Of a stretch of 64,000 nt of DNA, positions 21,495 through 33,742 are shown piece after piece. Both the position numbers and the translations under genes were made by a program. Position 1 is the stretch's first letter; each line of letters starts with the position of its first letter. The stretch spans positions 152,295,402 through 152,359,401 of the forward strand of contig CM076854.1 of NCBI GenBank assembly GCA_039519185.1, written 5' to 3'. The notes under the pieces were generated by a model. It made no database searches. It was not told the DNA's origin and was given only the letters and a program-made list of their open reading frames with translations. The DNA is from Astragalus membranaceus. Lineage: Eukaryota; Streptophyta; Magnoliopsida; Fabales; Fabaceae.

Positions 21495-22891
21495 TATGAA
21501 GAGAGTTTTACAATAGTGTTCGCATTCTATTTGTAGAACTCTCTTGAACCGTTTTAAAAAGAGGTATTTCATCTTTTCTTGAAATGTAAGAGATGATTAG
21601 TCAGTTAGTTGCAACTTAATCTTAAGTGACCATACCCTCATAAAATCTTGTTTGGAGTCATAGGAGAAATGAACAAAAAAAAAATTAAACATGGGAAAGA
21701 AAAATAGAATCGCGTTGGGTGAAAGTTAAAAGGCTGTACTAATTTTGTTTAGTTGGACTTTATGATGATTAATAATGATGTTACCCTAATGTGTCAAAAC
21801 CCAAACAAAACTATAGGGTTTATAGGTGAGTGAAAACAAAGGAAAATGTACATAAGATAGCCGTTAATCCAGGGAGAAAATCTTGTATGGTCCCCCCCAA
21901 AACTTATCGTTTTCTTTTGTCTGTAAAAGCCAAAAAGTGATGTATAAGTTGCACATGCAACTAAAAATGACCCTCTTAATTGAATTCCAAACCAGAGCTA
22001 AATTTAAGCTTCACTTATGATAAATGATTTGTGAACAAGTATAGGATTGCCCCCATATTAGGTAAACAAACATATTTAAGGTGAAGATCTCATCATTTTT
22101 TCTTGTTTCATAGACATCATAATAAGCTACCTGTACTAAAATTTAGGTATAATTATTTTAACTGGGCCTAATTTATTACTAAAAAAAATAATATTGACAT
22201 AAATTTAGCTGACCCCTCATTTATGTAAGAGTTGCCTTTTGCTCGTTCTCTCTCTCAGGTGCGTCATTCTCTCTTTCAATAGAAGAAAAATGGTTTCTCA
22301 TTTCACAAACCAGAGTTTTAAGGTTGAAGATGACTCAGAGACGAATTTGTCCCAAAAAAGTCGGGGACTGATTTGTCCCTTTTTCAAATTTGTAATATCA
22401 TGGACTTATTTGGCCAAAAACAAACACTTATGTGGCATTTAACGTGACAACGTGGCACTTAACGTGACACGTAGGAGACGTTAACTGTGCTGGCAACAGA
22501 TAAATGGATGGAGGGACTAACATGTCTCTTTTTGGAATTGTTAGGGACCAATGTGTCTCGGAAAAAATTGTCAGGGACTAATTCGTCCTGCGAGGAAATT
22601 GTCAGGGACGAATTTGGGCTTTTATTCTTTACGTAAACTATTTTTTTTGACAGTAAGCTACGTGCACCACAATTTTGGTACAATTCTTATTTCTCTTATT
22701 TTGTTTTTGCTTTTGATGAAATCGTAATTTATATTCTCTTATATAATCGACTTCTTTTATTTTAAGTGACAGAACGAAGCCAAAAACTGGTTTAATCCAT
22801 GTGAACGCTATGGGTAATTTAATTTTTAAAAAAACTTTTACGAAACAAAATTAATATTAATATAATATGCATTTTGTATTTACCAAATGTT

Positions 22892-22958
<67 letters not shown>

Positions 22959-23157
22959 CATGCAGCTATACAATTAAAAAAATTGCACATATTTCTAAAA
23001 TAAAAACTTAGTACTATTCCCTTTTCATATCTGCCATGATAATTAAGATTATGCAGATACCCCGTTAAAAAAATATTATTGGACATAAATTAAAAATTAT
23101 TTAACAAATGTAAAACAATCCTTGGAAACAAAATAGATGTAAACTCAAGAGCACATG
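21495..23157. other. AT-rich DNA with repeat fragments, no gene seen
   Basis: 22330..22630 repeats GGGACTAATTYGTCC-like phrases, a half-copy of a dispersed plant repeat. A long (TA)n tract lies at 22895..22955. No credible coding frame. Confidence 0.55.
22895..22955. repeat. Long (TA)n microsatellite
   Basis: About 30 uninterrupted TA units, the longest simple repeat in the window. Confidence 0.92.
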
Positions 23158-23165
23158 GAAGAGAT

Positions 23166-23493
23166 TAGTGGCGGACCCAGGACCCGGAGTCAGCGGTTCA
23201 AAAATTTTAAAAGTATGATTCGCTAAAAATATAATTAAAAACAATTTTATTATATTTAAATAAATAAATTATATAACTCATAATTGGCTTAGTGATGTGT
23301 TTTTGTGAGGTATTTGGGTGCAATTGAGTGCAAAATTAAGGGTCCTGATGCAAAATTATATTTCAGGAGGTTCAAAGTATTTTTATATAAAGAATAAATG
23401 CAAAAAAATATTTTTATATAGGAGAAAAATGGATATATATTCTTTCCAGGGGTTCAAGTGAAACCCCCTGGCATAGGCACAAGTCCGCTACTG
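23166..23493. mobile_element. hAT-like MITE
   Basis: 328 bp with ends TAGTGGCGGAC and the complement of CAGTAGCGGAC, flanked by an 8-bp duplication with one mismatch (GAAGAGAT at 23158..23165, GATGAGAT at 23494..23501). An 8-bp duplication and these ends fit hAT elements. Subterminal arms share GGGGGTTC-like DNA. No coding capacity. Confidence 0.7.
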
Positions 23494-24040
23494 GATGAGA
23501 TGGTAGGGGTCTCTTCCAGCTTGAGGGAGAGTTTTGCCACCCAACTCGATGAATTAGTCTTTGCAGTTGCGCAGTACACAGTAGCCTAATTGGTGGGTGC
23601 CACTTGCAGAAGGGTGGGTGAACATGAATTGCGACACTACTAAAAATCCGTTAAAGAGTCCAAACTAATTTAAAAATTATAAAAACACCATTAAAAATCT
23701 AGTAAAACCAAAATAAGGTTATGCAAATTTTTTTAGATTTTTTGGAATTTATGAAAAATTAGAAAAATTAATAATAAATAGTAAACAATGGAATTTGATC
23801 AATTTTGAGCCACGCAATCCCAATAGAAGTGTCTTCTAAGGGAGTCATGATACCTGATTGTTTTCGGATTTAATGGATGTGGTTTCATTACAATCGGAGT
23901 AGGTTGCCCGAAAACCGATCTTTTAGCCTAAATTATTCACCCGGCATACATCGTCACGTGTTAACGAGTATATACACACTAAACGGAAGCAAAAAAATTA
24001 ATTTTAATTTTGTATCACTTTTATTTATTAATTATTTTAC

Positions 24041-24320
24041 AAAACGGATTTATCTATTTATTAGATAAATCTGTTTTGAAAAAATTCAAAACGGATTTAT
24101 CTAATAAATAGATAAATCCGTTATTAAAAAAATAACAAAAACGGATTTATCTAATAAATAGATAAATCCGTTTTTGTTATTTTTTATTAACGGATTTATC
24201 TATGGTGCTGGTAAATCCGTTATGCATTTTTTCCTAAAACGGATTTATCTAATTAAAAGATAAATTCGTTCTTGGTTTTTTTCCCAAAATGAATTTATCT
24301 TTTAATTAGATAAATCTGTT
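24041..24320. repeat. Cluster of six near-perfect palindromes
   Basis: Six imperfect palindromes of 34 to 39 bp lie about 50 bp apart (24041, 24088, 24137, 24189, 24237, 24286). Each is built from ACGGATTTATCTA facing its complement around a short centre. The third is the best, with 17-base arms. Spacers are A/T-rich. Such DNA would form a row of hairpins or cruciforms. It is not coding. Confidence 0.9.
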
Positions 24321-25019
24321 AGTCATAATACTGAGGGGCATTTTAGGAATATCAAATTTTGTGAGGGTATAGAGGGGTATGGTGGGGGTTAAAAAAACCC
24401 ATATATCATTGGTCTTGCTTTTGATGTTGGTCCTTGTTCCATCACCAAGCTGAGATTTGAGCAAGAACATTTTTAACCAAAGTGAAAAAAACCCCACTAC
24501 TTTCCTACTCCCTCTCAAATATGTGAAAAGTGAAAAATACATTTGAAATCTAAAAGTTTTCCATCTTTCTTCACTTCGTCATTTTTTTTCCTACGCTTTT
24601 AGCAGGTCCGGTACCATAATATTGTGTCTGATATTTTTTTTGCACACTTCAAGTACGGTACCAAGCTACAGGCAAACCTGTACGATACCAAGACACCAAG
24701 TCTGCTAATTCTGAAATAGAACATACACGGTACCTTGATACCGTACTCGAAGTGCATTGTGCAGAATCAGTTTTGACATATATTTTGTGTTTAACGACTT
24801 AGATTCCACCAACACTTTTGATCAATGGACAAAATTTCAACAGTATAGATTCCACCGGCAATCTTGATCAACAATCTATTTTCAGTCAAATTTCTTTAAT
24901 AGAGTCATTGGAATCTCCGCCCTTTATGCTAGAAAAAGGAGTCTCAACGGATATAATTTCAGCGGTCTAGATTTATCATCAATAATTTTGATCAACGACT
25001 CCCTCTCAACGGCACCCGC
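24321..25019. other. Repeat-derived DNA with GGTACC dyads, no gene seen
   Basis: 24332..24391 resembles the arm of the 16325..17107 family (GAGGGGTATGGTGGGGG). 24603..24765 holds several phrases such as AAGTACGGTACC and GGTACCTTGATACCGTAC that pair with each other. No protein-coding content seen. Confidence 0.5.
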
Positions 25020-25027
25020 TATAAATA
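25020..25027 (+). promoter_or_regulatory. Putative TATA box of a MULE-type pseudogene
   Basis: TATAAATA about 100 bases before the ATG at 25122, at a normal distance for a plant promoter. Confidence 0.45.
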
Positions 25028-25121
25028 AGCACACTTACCACCCATTTTTTCCACACCAACTTCCACCAACATCTATCCTTTAGTAAACACTTTGCTTTTT
25101 CAAACACACCACCCTGCTCAA

Positions 25122-25552
25122 ATGGACACCTTTTCAACCCAGTTCTCAACTGACCTCACCCTTAGTGCCATTCATCATCGTGGAGATATTTTGACAAATA
25201 AAAATGGTGTTTGGTTTCAATGTTCCAATCCCATCTTTTGTAGGATGAAAAGGGACGTCACCTTTTTGGAGTTAAAGCAAAAAGCAGATAGAAGGTTCAA
25301 GATGTCTATTCCCACATAGAGGTAAGTACTTTTCGCTATCGCAAACCTAGTCGTGGACATGATGGTCATTTTCACTATTCAGAGATGTCTAGTTGGAGCG
25401 ACGACGGCGTACGAGCAATGATGGGAACCCATACCAAATATACATTGGTCTTACGATGTTGTATTTCAATACCATACAGGGTCTCAAAATTTCCTTTTGT
25501 CATAGTAGGCAAATATGTCTTCGCTGCATCATGTTCCTTTTGTCATATTTAA
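25122..25552 (+). pseudogene. Broken N-terminal part of a plant MULE-type (MuDR) protein
   Basis: From ATG 25122 the frame encodes 65 aa (GVWFQCSNPIFCRMKRDVTF, then LELKQKA), a phrase pattern seen at the start of many plant MuDR-related proteins, and stops at TAG 25317..25319. A shifted frame from 25319 continues in the same style (FRYRKPSRGHDGHFHYSEM, then DDGVRAMMGTHTKY) and ends at 25550..25552. A small deletion or frameshift therefore joins the two parts, and the transposase core that should follow is absent. A GTAAGT at the join could look like a splice donor, but coding-like sequence continues through it. Assignment is from memory of the family and is moderate. Confidence 0.5.
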
Positions 25553-26528
25553 CAATACCAGAACAAGACTAGCCTCTTGTATATATCTCAATGTCAATCA
25601 ATGAGAAAGCAAGAGGTTACACTTATATAATTCTTTGAATAGATGCTAAGCAATCCAAAATAATTTTTTGAAATAAATTTCATTAGATTTTAGTGCATTT
25701 CATAAACTAGTTTCTGAAACCAATTATGTTATCTTTTAAATGTAGAGAGAAAATGGGTGGGAAGGGTTAAGAGAGGAATGAAGTTGGTAGTGTAGAGAAT
25801 GGAAGAAATATTTTGGAGTTTAAAAATTAACAAAGGCAGGAAAGGGTGTGGAAAGAAAAAGATGGTGTATTTAACAATTCCCGAAAACCATTTGCTTACC
25901 TTTTCACCTTGCCTGGGTTCATCGCCTAGCTGCAGCAAACAACAAGCCCATTTATAAACGAACGACCAACTCGGCAACTCCCAACCCTAGTCTATGCATT
26001 TTTTGGCCCATACTTCTTACACATCTCCATACTCACCGCACACCCCCAAACCTCAAATATTCCAAAATTACCTTCATGTGAAACACACTTCCTAACCTCC
26101 ACGCTACATTTTAGACTAGTACGGTACCAAATTACCGAACCGATACAACTTGTGTAAATCCCACTGCACTTGTGTAAATCTTTCCCTTTCGGTTAAAACA
26201 ACTTCCTGCATATTTTCTCTTTAGTTGAGTCGTGTTGTTTCAAGTTCAACTTCCAAGTATTGACCTGATAGTAATTGTTTTACAATTCTCCAAAGTCAAC
26301 TAATGGAGAAAAAATATTGAATAAATTCATTTGCAAGTACGGTATTATACTACCGTACTTGTTAAAATTATATGCACTATTGTGATTTTAATAGGTACAA
26401 TACTATGATGCCGAATCATGTAGTGGGGGGGTTGTTTTTGGAGAAGATGGGGTAATTTTGCCTATGGCCTACAGTTTCCTGAATACAGCTGCATTCAAAT
26501 TTTATTTCATGTTTTTATGCGAAACAAA
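25553..26528. other. Repeat-derived DNA, no gene seen
   Basis: 25977..26090 is another C-rich arm (TTGGCCCATACTTCTTACAC) like those of 16325..17107 and 29805..30352. Dyads around GGTACC or GGTA..TACC occur at 26119..26165 and 26330..26365. No coding frame. Confidence 0.5.
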
Positions 26529-27056
26529 AGGCTTAAATATATTTTTCGTCCCTGTAAATATAGCGATTTTCTATTCTAGTCCCTGCAAATATTTTTTTTC
26601 CAAATAACTCCCTGCAATTATGAACGTTTACTATTTTAGTCCCTCCATTAACTTTTCTGTTAAAAAATGTTGATGTGTCAATTTTTTGTCCAAAATGGCT
26701 TTTCCATGTCATATATTTTCATTTCTATTTAAGGGGGACTATCAGCCAAAGTTCTACGAGGAGATGGGTTCTAGAGATAAGGAAGAAGAGAAGATAACAA
26801 AAAATCTAATTTGATTTGAGATCCATGTCACCAATTTAACATTAAATAAAATAAAAAATATTGATGTGGAAAAGCCACCACATGTGATTTCTGTTAGCCA
26901 CATCAGGAATTTGCTAACAGAGACTTAATAGAAGGGTATTTTTAAAAAAATATTATTTTACAAAGACTTTTTTTTTAAAAAAAAAGAGTAATTTTACAGA
27001 AATTTATTTAGAAAATCGCTATATTATTTACATGAACGAAAGACATATTTAAGTCT
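26529..27056. repeat. MITE-like element with about 45-bp inverted ends
   Basis: The left end (26529..26573) reads AGGCTTAAATATATTTTTCG and runs to ATAGCGATTTTCTA. The right end (about 27010..27056) is its inverted match with a few changes. No clear target duplication and no coding frame. It ends about 315 bp before the psaE start codon. Confidence 0.65.
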
Positions 27057-27372
27057 AAAAAATAAATAAAAGTAATGATTCATGGGTGAGTACTCTAATG
27101 ACCCTGTGTGTTTTTTTCATTTCAAAGGATGTGTGTTGTAATAACATTATCCAATGGAGTGTGATATGGTGCATAGGTGGCAGCACTGTAATGGAGGAAA
27201 AGATTTGATACACGGTTCAAAGGATTAGATAATTCTCCGAAATAAACAAACAAATTTAGTTAATTGAAAGCCTCTCAATCTCTGTTCTTGTCTTGTCTTA
27301 GCTACTAATTTTTTTGCCACACTTTAGATTATTATCATATAGACTAGAGAGAGATAGAGAGAAACAGAAGTT

Positions 27373-28028
27373 ATGGCTAGTTGCAACATAACATCAGCAG
27401 CTTCTGGGTTTCTAATAACGTCCCCTAATGTTTCAAACAACACAAACTCAGCAATATCTAGAATCAATATGGTGATGATGTACCCTAGAAAAAACAACAA
27501 TTCTAGGCTTGTTGTAAGGGCAGGTGAAGAGGCTGCTGCAGCAGCACCAACTGAAAACGCCACAACCACTGCTGAAGGTCAACCAGCTTCAAAACCTAAG
27601 CCTCCACCAATTGGCCCCAAAAGAGGTGCTAAGGTTAGTTATGTTATGTTATGTCGTCACACACAACTTTGTCAAATTTTCACTTGTTAGAACAAATCTT
27701 AAGTAGAAGTTTAGTAGGAAGCTTAATTTTCATTTGTTGCTTCTAATATTTATTTGTTGTACTGTACTTACTAGGTTAAGATCTTAAGGAAGGAATCCTA
27801 CTGGTTCAATGGTATCGGTTCAGTTGTTGCAGTTGATCAGGTTAGTTTCTCTCCTAACTCAGCAAAAACCTTTTTCAATTTTAAGGTATTTTTGTTTCAC
27901 TAAAATTTGATTTTGTTATGTAGGATCCTAATACTCGTTATCCAGTTGTGGTTAGATTCAACAAAGTGAACTATGCCAATGTATCAACAAACAACTATGC
28001 TTTGGATGAGGTTGAGGAAGTCAAATGA
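27373..28028 (+). CDS. psaE: Photosystem I reaction centre subunit IV (PsaE), chloroplast precursor
   Basis: Three exons, all phase 0 with GT-AG introns: 27373..27633, 27775..27840 and 27924..28028, giving 143 aa. Residues 1 to about 50 are a Ser/Asn-rich chloroplast transit peptide ending at VVRA. The mature protein starts with an Ala-rich then Pro/Lys-rich N-terminus and continues into the conserved PsaE core of SH3-like fold: GPKRGAKVKILRKESYWFNG, GSVVAVDQDPNTRYPVVVRF, then NKVNYANVSTNNYALDEVEE. PsaE is a small stromal subunit of photosystem I that helps dock ferredoxin and supports cyclic electron flow. No key residue is missing and the length is usual. The leader just upstream is GA-rich. 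A GATAA-type light motif is present near 27227 and a CCAAT near 27150, both weak evidence. Confidence 0.97.
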
Positions 28029-29804
28029 GTCAACAAACAAACAAACAAACATCTATTGTAATTGTTTCCAGCTATTTATTAGCCTAAGTGTTTTCTTCAT
28101 GTAACAAAGAAGTTAGAATGAGTATATCTTGTTTTCTGTCATTTCTATCATTTTACCTCTTGATTCCTATACACTACATTCTATACTTGTGCAGTTACTG
28201 AAATGAATAGTAAGCACGTTACTGCCATCAATTTAAGGCCACTAGGCATTTCCATGGCCTTGCTTGACACAACTGAAAGGGTGAATTAATACACATTTTT
28301 TTGTCTAGAAATGAATCCATCTCTTGTTATTGAGAGTAAAATGAATCATTCTGTACGGTGAATGTGAGATCAGAGTATATACAAAGAGGAAAGCGAAAAA
28401 CAGAATAGCTAACTGTACAACTAACCACAAACTACTAACTAACTATACAGGTTAACTTAACAAACTAATTAACTATGGTTAAATGATAAATATACTCCTA
28501 ATAAACTACATTAACTAATCATCAACTAACCAGTCTATAGTAACAAGAAAAGCAATATATATTAAAATTATAGTGGAAATTATGATGACCGAGTTAGTTT
28601 AAATTCAATCAGATTAAAATACTTAGAGGCTTACGTCATAATACATATACACTCACATTTTTGATTCCACTAATGTAGAACACAGAGGAGATAAGCTCTG
28701 AAATCTAAGGCAAAAGAGAGAGTAGTTGAAAGAAGAGAAAAGGTGTATATCACTTCAAATACTTTCCATACTCAACTTTTACTTTTTGGAAATTAATTAA
28801 CTTCGAAAAATCATAACAATTCATGAGTTAACTTCTACAATGTATATTGGATAGATACGAAAGGGAAAAATAGTTTCCAAAAGTTAACTTTGGACATGAT
28901 CAGTATATTCGAGAAAAACGATAATTAACTCGTTGGAATATATTAGCAAAAGTAGGTGTGCAAATAGTAAAATAAAATGCAGTTTGGATAGTCGGGTGAC
29001 AAACCAGACCCAGATTACTTTTGGGAGTTTCACTTTACGCCCCATTTCCTTCCCCCCACACCCCCTATCTTTACGCCGCCACCTGTTGCCTCCCCCACCC
29101 CATCCCCACATGTAAGTAACCCCACCCCTCTCAAAGAATAACCACCGTCTCACCACCACCGTCCACTGCCGCCCTACCTGAAACACCATTGTGCCACCAT
29201 CTCTCCCCTCCACCACCATCGTGTCCCCACCACCACCCATCGAAGCATCAAAATAACAGGTATCGTGGTTTTTGAAAACTCGGTTTTTGGAACACTTGTG
29301 GTTGCATAGGTGATTAACTTTGAGATGAGTTTGGTACACATCCAGAAATTAAGTTTCTGGACGAGTATTTGAGTCAGACATTCGAAAACTAATGTAATAG
29401 AGGTGTACTTTTAAAATTATGTGAATTTCTAGATGTATAAATTAAGTACGGAAACTAAATTTTCGTAAACTCAATTGATGTAGTCTTTCGGAAACTAAAT
29501 TTCCAAATGTCAAATGAATTTTTTTTCCCTGACAGAGTTTCACAGACAGTGGAGGTTCGGTGGTGGCGACGGTGGAGGTGGGGTTGGGGGTGACTTAGTT
29601 TTTGGGGGTGATGGGTTGTAGATGGTGAAGTGGAGTTGGGGGTGTGTGGGTGGGTTGTAGATTGTGAAGTGGGGTTGGGGGTGTGTGGGTGATGTGGGTT
29701 AGTAAGAGCAATTTGGGTATTAGGTGGTTTAATGAGTTTTTTTTTGGGAGGGGGGGGGGGGGGGGGGTGGAGGTAGGGAAGTGGATTGCTAGATGATATC
29801 TCTT
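28029..29804. other. psaE 3' flank and AT-rich spacer, no further gene seen
   Basis: The psaE 3' untranslated region probably ends within the first 150 to 200 bases. Beyond it are AT-rich DNA and, at 29020..29230, C-rich low-complexity DNA with CCACCACC runs. A run of 18 G occurs at 29750..29767. Open frames here come from the low complexity. Confidence 0.5.
29750..29767. repeat. Poly-G tract of 18 bases
   Basis: Unusual for this AT-rich region. It follows a T run and GGTGGGTTGTAG-type repeats. Length may vary and sequencing through it is error-prone. Confidence 0.85.
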
Positions 29805-30352
29805 TTCTTCTTACACATCTCATGCTCACAAAACACCTCCTCAAAGGTGTGAAAAGTCAAAAATACCTTTAAAATATAAAAAATTTCTAGCGTGTCCTTA
29901 TTTTTTATGGAATTCAGCGGGTTTGGTACCTTGGCACCGTGCCTTATAATTTGGTGCACACTCTAGGTACGATATCAAGGTACCGAAATACTGTATTTGT
30001 TAATTCTAAAACAACACTCCCTCTCACCATCACCACCACCTCTTTCAAAAAATACAAGTCCAGTACATTGATACCGTTCAGGTTCGGTACCATGGTACCG
30101 TACTTTCTGTTTTTTTGAAAGAGGTGGTGGCGGTGAGAGTGAGAAGGTGGTGGTAGTGAGAGGGAGAAAGATATGATGGTGGTGGTGAGTGGGAGGTGGT
30201 GGTGGTGGGGGTGAGAGGGAGATAGTAGTAGTGGTGGGAGGGAGTGGGAAGGTGAAAGAGGGAGGGAGTGTGGGAGTGATAGGGGTAGGAGTAGTTTTGG
30301 GTTTTTGAAAAATTAGGGGTGTTTGTGAGTATGAGGGGATGTGTGAAAAAAA
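29805..30352. repeat. Inverted-repeat element with GGTACC dyads and GGT-rich centre
   Basis: The left arm begins CTTCTTACACATCTCATGCT and the right arm ends with the complement of a similar run (TTCACACATCCCCTCATACT). Between them are dyads around GGTACC (29922..30000 and 30054..30110) and a GGTGGTGGT-rich strand (30120..30260). No transposase. It is the same family style as 16325..17107. Confidence 0.55.
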
Positions 30353-33300
30353 TTCTGCAAGGATTGAACCTATATTGTTGTTGGGCCAGATGGATCTTAG
30401 TTGGTGCCCTAGCCCCCTTTTCGATGTTGTTAAGTTGTGGATAGGGTTTTTTGCTCGTCGAAGAAGTTGTGGATAGCATGAGTTGGTACTTTTGTTTTTC
30501 TTTAAAATCTCTACAAACTAATTGCTAAATTATTTAACATTAAATTCACTTATTTTTTAATCAGTAACAAAATGGGCCTTAGACTCACCAGGACCAGCTG
30601 ATTTGTCACCTTTTTGAGTCCAACAGTTGATTTGTCGTATATGAATTTTTTTATTAAACACCCCCTATTTTTTCAAAAACCCAAAAGTACCCTTCTGCAC
30701 TCCCACTCCATTATGCGTTTAATCTATCCAATACCTTAGTACCGAACGGGTTCGGTACTTTGGCACCGAACTTGTATTTTGCATCACAAAATACAAGTTT
30801 GGTACTTTAGTATTTGTTTTTCTAGAAAAAAATGTTAGTGTGCAAAAGAAATTATAACTTTGATATTAGACTCAAGCATGATCGTTTTATATTATATTCA
30901 CCTCAATTGAATGGATTTCAATGTTTCTGTTAAGAGAAATGTTAGGTTCACACTCTCTATCACATTCTTTTGATTACACTTCTAGCGACATATCCTCTAA
31001 CACTCACTTTTCAATAAATACTCTCTTATTGGTTAAATTACAAATTGATAATACTAAATCATGTGAGTTCTATATAACAGGGTCATCTAACAGGATGTGT
31101 AGGCTCGGTTACCGCACAGGGCCCAGCAACAAAAAATAATAGTATATTCATTTGATAAAAGCATAACTAGTTTGGAATTGTATTGAGATGCTATTTACAA
31201 TTTAAATTAAGTAGTTTGAATTTTTGTTGATTCATTTGATAAAAGTATAATTAGAGGTCCAATTTTTTGTGATTCACTTGATAAAAGTATAATTAGAGAC
31301 CCAATTTTTAAGATTTGAACAAAACTTTTAAATTGTTTGAGACGACCGTGTTATATAATTTGGTGGGATCCATATGAATTTCAATCAATTCTAGGAAGTC
31401 TGTTCAAAAGAGAGTGATAGAGATTGTGTTCAAAGATGGCTGGTTTTGGAGTCAGTTTGCATTCAACTCTGAAGTCCTAATTCCTGCATATGGTCCACTT
31501 TATACACAACTTGCTTTTGTGAGATCCCACTTCAATTCGGTGTGGGATAGTGATATAGGATATATACCAATGTCCTATAGTAGTAACATGGCATTGGGCT
31601 GACAACCAGGTCAGCCTTCAGGGGTTGCAGCCTCACTAGTATTGTCTACCCAACATGGTAATGAGACTATATATCTTTGTTGCTATGTCTAACATTTAAG
31701 GATGTTTTGTTTGATCAGTCACATCAATTTTAAGTATTGAGCAACACTGTTGCTAGTGATCATGTATCACAATCTAAGTCTCTTGGTTTTGACATCTAGA
31801 ACCCTTACCCAAAGCATGTTTCTTTTTATTTTTTTAAAGAGATTTTTTTAGGTCCACACCCTGCTGAAGTCGATAATAGACATTACCATGTGAAGATCAT
31901 CAGAACAAGTTCTGATTTGCACACAAGTAGCTAGTAGAGTTTAAGGGAAGCAGAAGAATCATGCATGGGACCGTATTGTAGTGGAGAAGAACAGTGGCCA
32001 ACCCATGTGTCTATTTTCAAAGATTTTATTAGTAGTGGTCGAAAGTAACAATGAGAAAAGGTTGGAAACATGTAATGAACAACAAGAGAAACAAGACAAA
32101 GTGGAGCTGTTAAATGCAGTCAAATTTGAAGAAAACTGTGGGTGTTTCTCTCTGACTGAATTAGAGGTTTTTGTTTTGGTGATTGGTGAAGATTTTAGTT
32201 GGGCCACTCAAAGTTGAAAGCTACTACAATTTTTGAATCACTCAGTATGGGCACTCATGTGGTTTGTTTCTACTTCTACATTATGTTTAAGAAGGTGATC
32301 GAGCATTGTTTTTTGATGGGTTAAGAAGGGGAACAAATGGTAAGGGGTATGTGTCTGTTTTGCATATGAATTTACTTAAATAATCCGTTTCATGTAACTT
32401 TGGCCAAAAACAATTTGTAATGGAGTCAAATTGAAAATGCGAAAAAGGTTAACGATGCTAACATTTTGAAACTTAAACGGCCAAATTAGGAAAAAAAAAC
32501 TTCAATGGACTAAATCAAAAAATAAAATTAAGTTAAGCGACTTCAGGAATAAATTTGCCAAACTTTATCTATTTTTTCTAAATTAATGATTACTCATGGC
32601 TACCGGGCCTCATACATAAATAATATACACAACTATTATTTTATTATTATTTATTTCTGCATTTATTTCTGTTTTATGTGTGTGGCCAAATGATGTGACT
32701 AAATATTTGTGACCACATAAAAATTACTCGTGGGAGAACAAATGGTAGTAGAGAATGTGGTAGTTTTAGGGGTTTGACTCATCTCACTCATTTCCTCAAT
32801 CTCCTTCCATCATCTCTATCTCTCTCGTGATCTCACTTCATCATTAATTAATCTCTATTTTTTAATCACATTATTTCTCTCTCCTCTCACCCTTATAATT
32901 TTTGCAGGAGAGGAAAGGAGAACGAGAAGATCCAAACAATAGGGAGGATTTAGATCCTATACAACTGGTTGAGTGTGTCTCTCTCCTCATACTATTTTTT
33001 TTACTTCTTTAAGAAAAAATATTTGAGTGCTAAGATTGAAAGTTAATTACATCAAATGCCTTAGATTGAGTGACTGCATTGATCGTACACAATTCTGGTT
33101 TAGATAGGGGACATTTTTATCCAGAAAAGGAAGGTGGAAAATTTAAAAAGAGAGGTTAGAATATCGAAAGATTTTTAAATTTTTGGTTTAAAAATCAATC
33201 CATAAGTTATAATATGATAGACTCTAATATATGGCCCATAACCCATGATATATGACAAATAATCATTCTATATTATTTTTTTAGATGTATATTTCTAGTT

Positions 33301-33742
33301 TAACTCAATTCGCGCTACTCGCCTCATTGAATAAAAATGATATTTGTGGCCAACCCATATGCTTTACGAGTATCCACTTTGTGGGTATTTAGCAAGTACT
33401 CTAGAATTCACGAGTATCTGCTGATATCCACCGATATCATAATATTTTTAAAAATGCATTTGTGTAAAAAAGTATATATTTTGAATTATATAGAATTTTT
33501 TTCCTTTATTTTGACAACAAAATTACTAGTCACTAAATTAATAAACTGAATACATACATCCATAAAACATAGAATTTTTTAATTCTTTTGCAACAAAATA
33601 GTCTCCATAAAATAACAAGTTGGAGTTTCTTCCTTTTGTTATGAGATCATAGTCTCCAATAACAAAAAAAATAATTCAATAGTTCTACATAAAATGACTC
33701 TTTTTTTTTTGTTACAAAAGAGAAATAAAACAAAAAACAAGA
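30353..33742. other. Anonymous spacer, no gene supported
   Basis: 30660..30830 is another fragment with GGTACY/RGTACC dyads. Small frames at 31414..31602 and 31981..32217 are open, but the translations match nothing I recognise and lack supporting splice or domain context. 32800..32990 is a CT-rich stretch. 33350..33440 has GAGTATCYRC repeats. Confidence 0.45.

Noticed and set aside
28884..30479. Gly/Trp-rich and Pro/His-rich frames on the minus strand
   Set aside because: They arise from CCACC/GGTGG low-complexity repeats and have no start context, splice sites or family match.
31414..32217. Two small open frames (62 and 78 codons)
   Set aside because: No recognisable domain, no convincing promoter or splice context, and similar lengths are expected by chance here.
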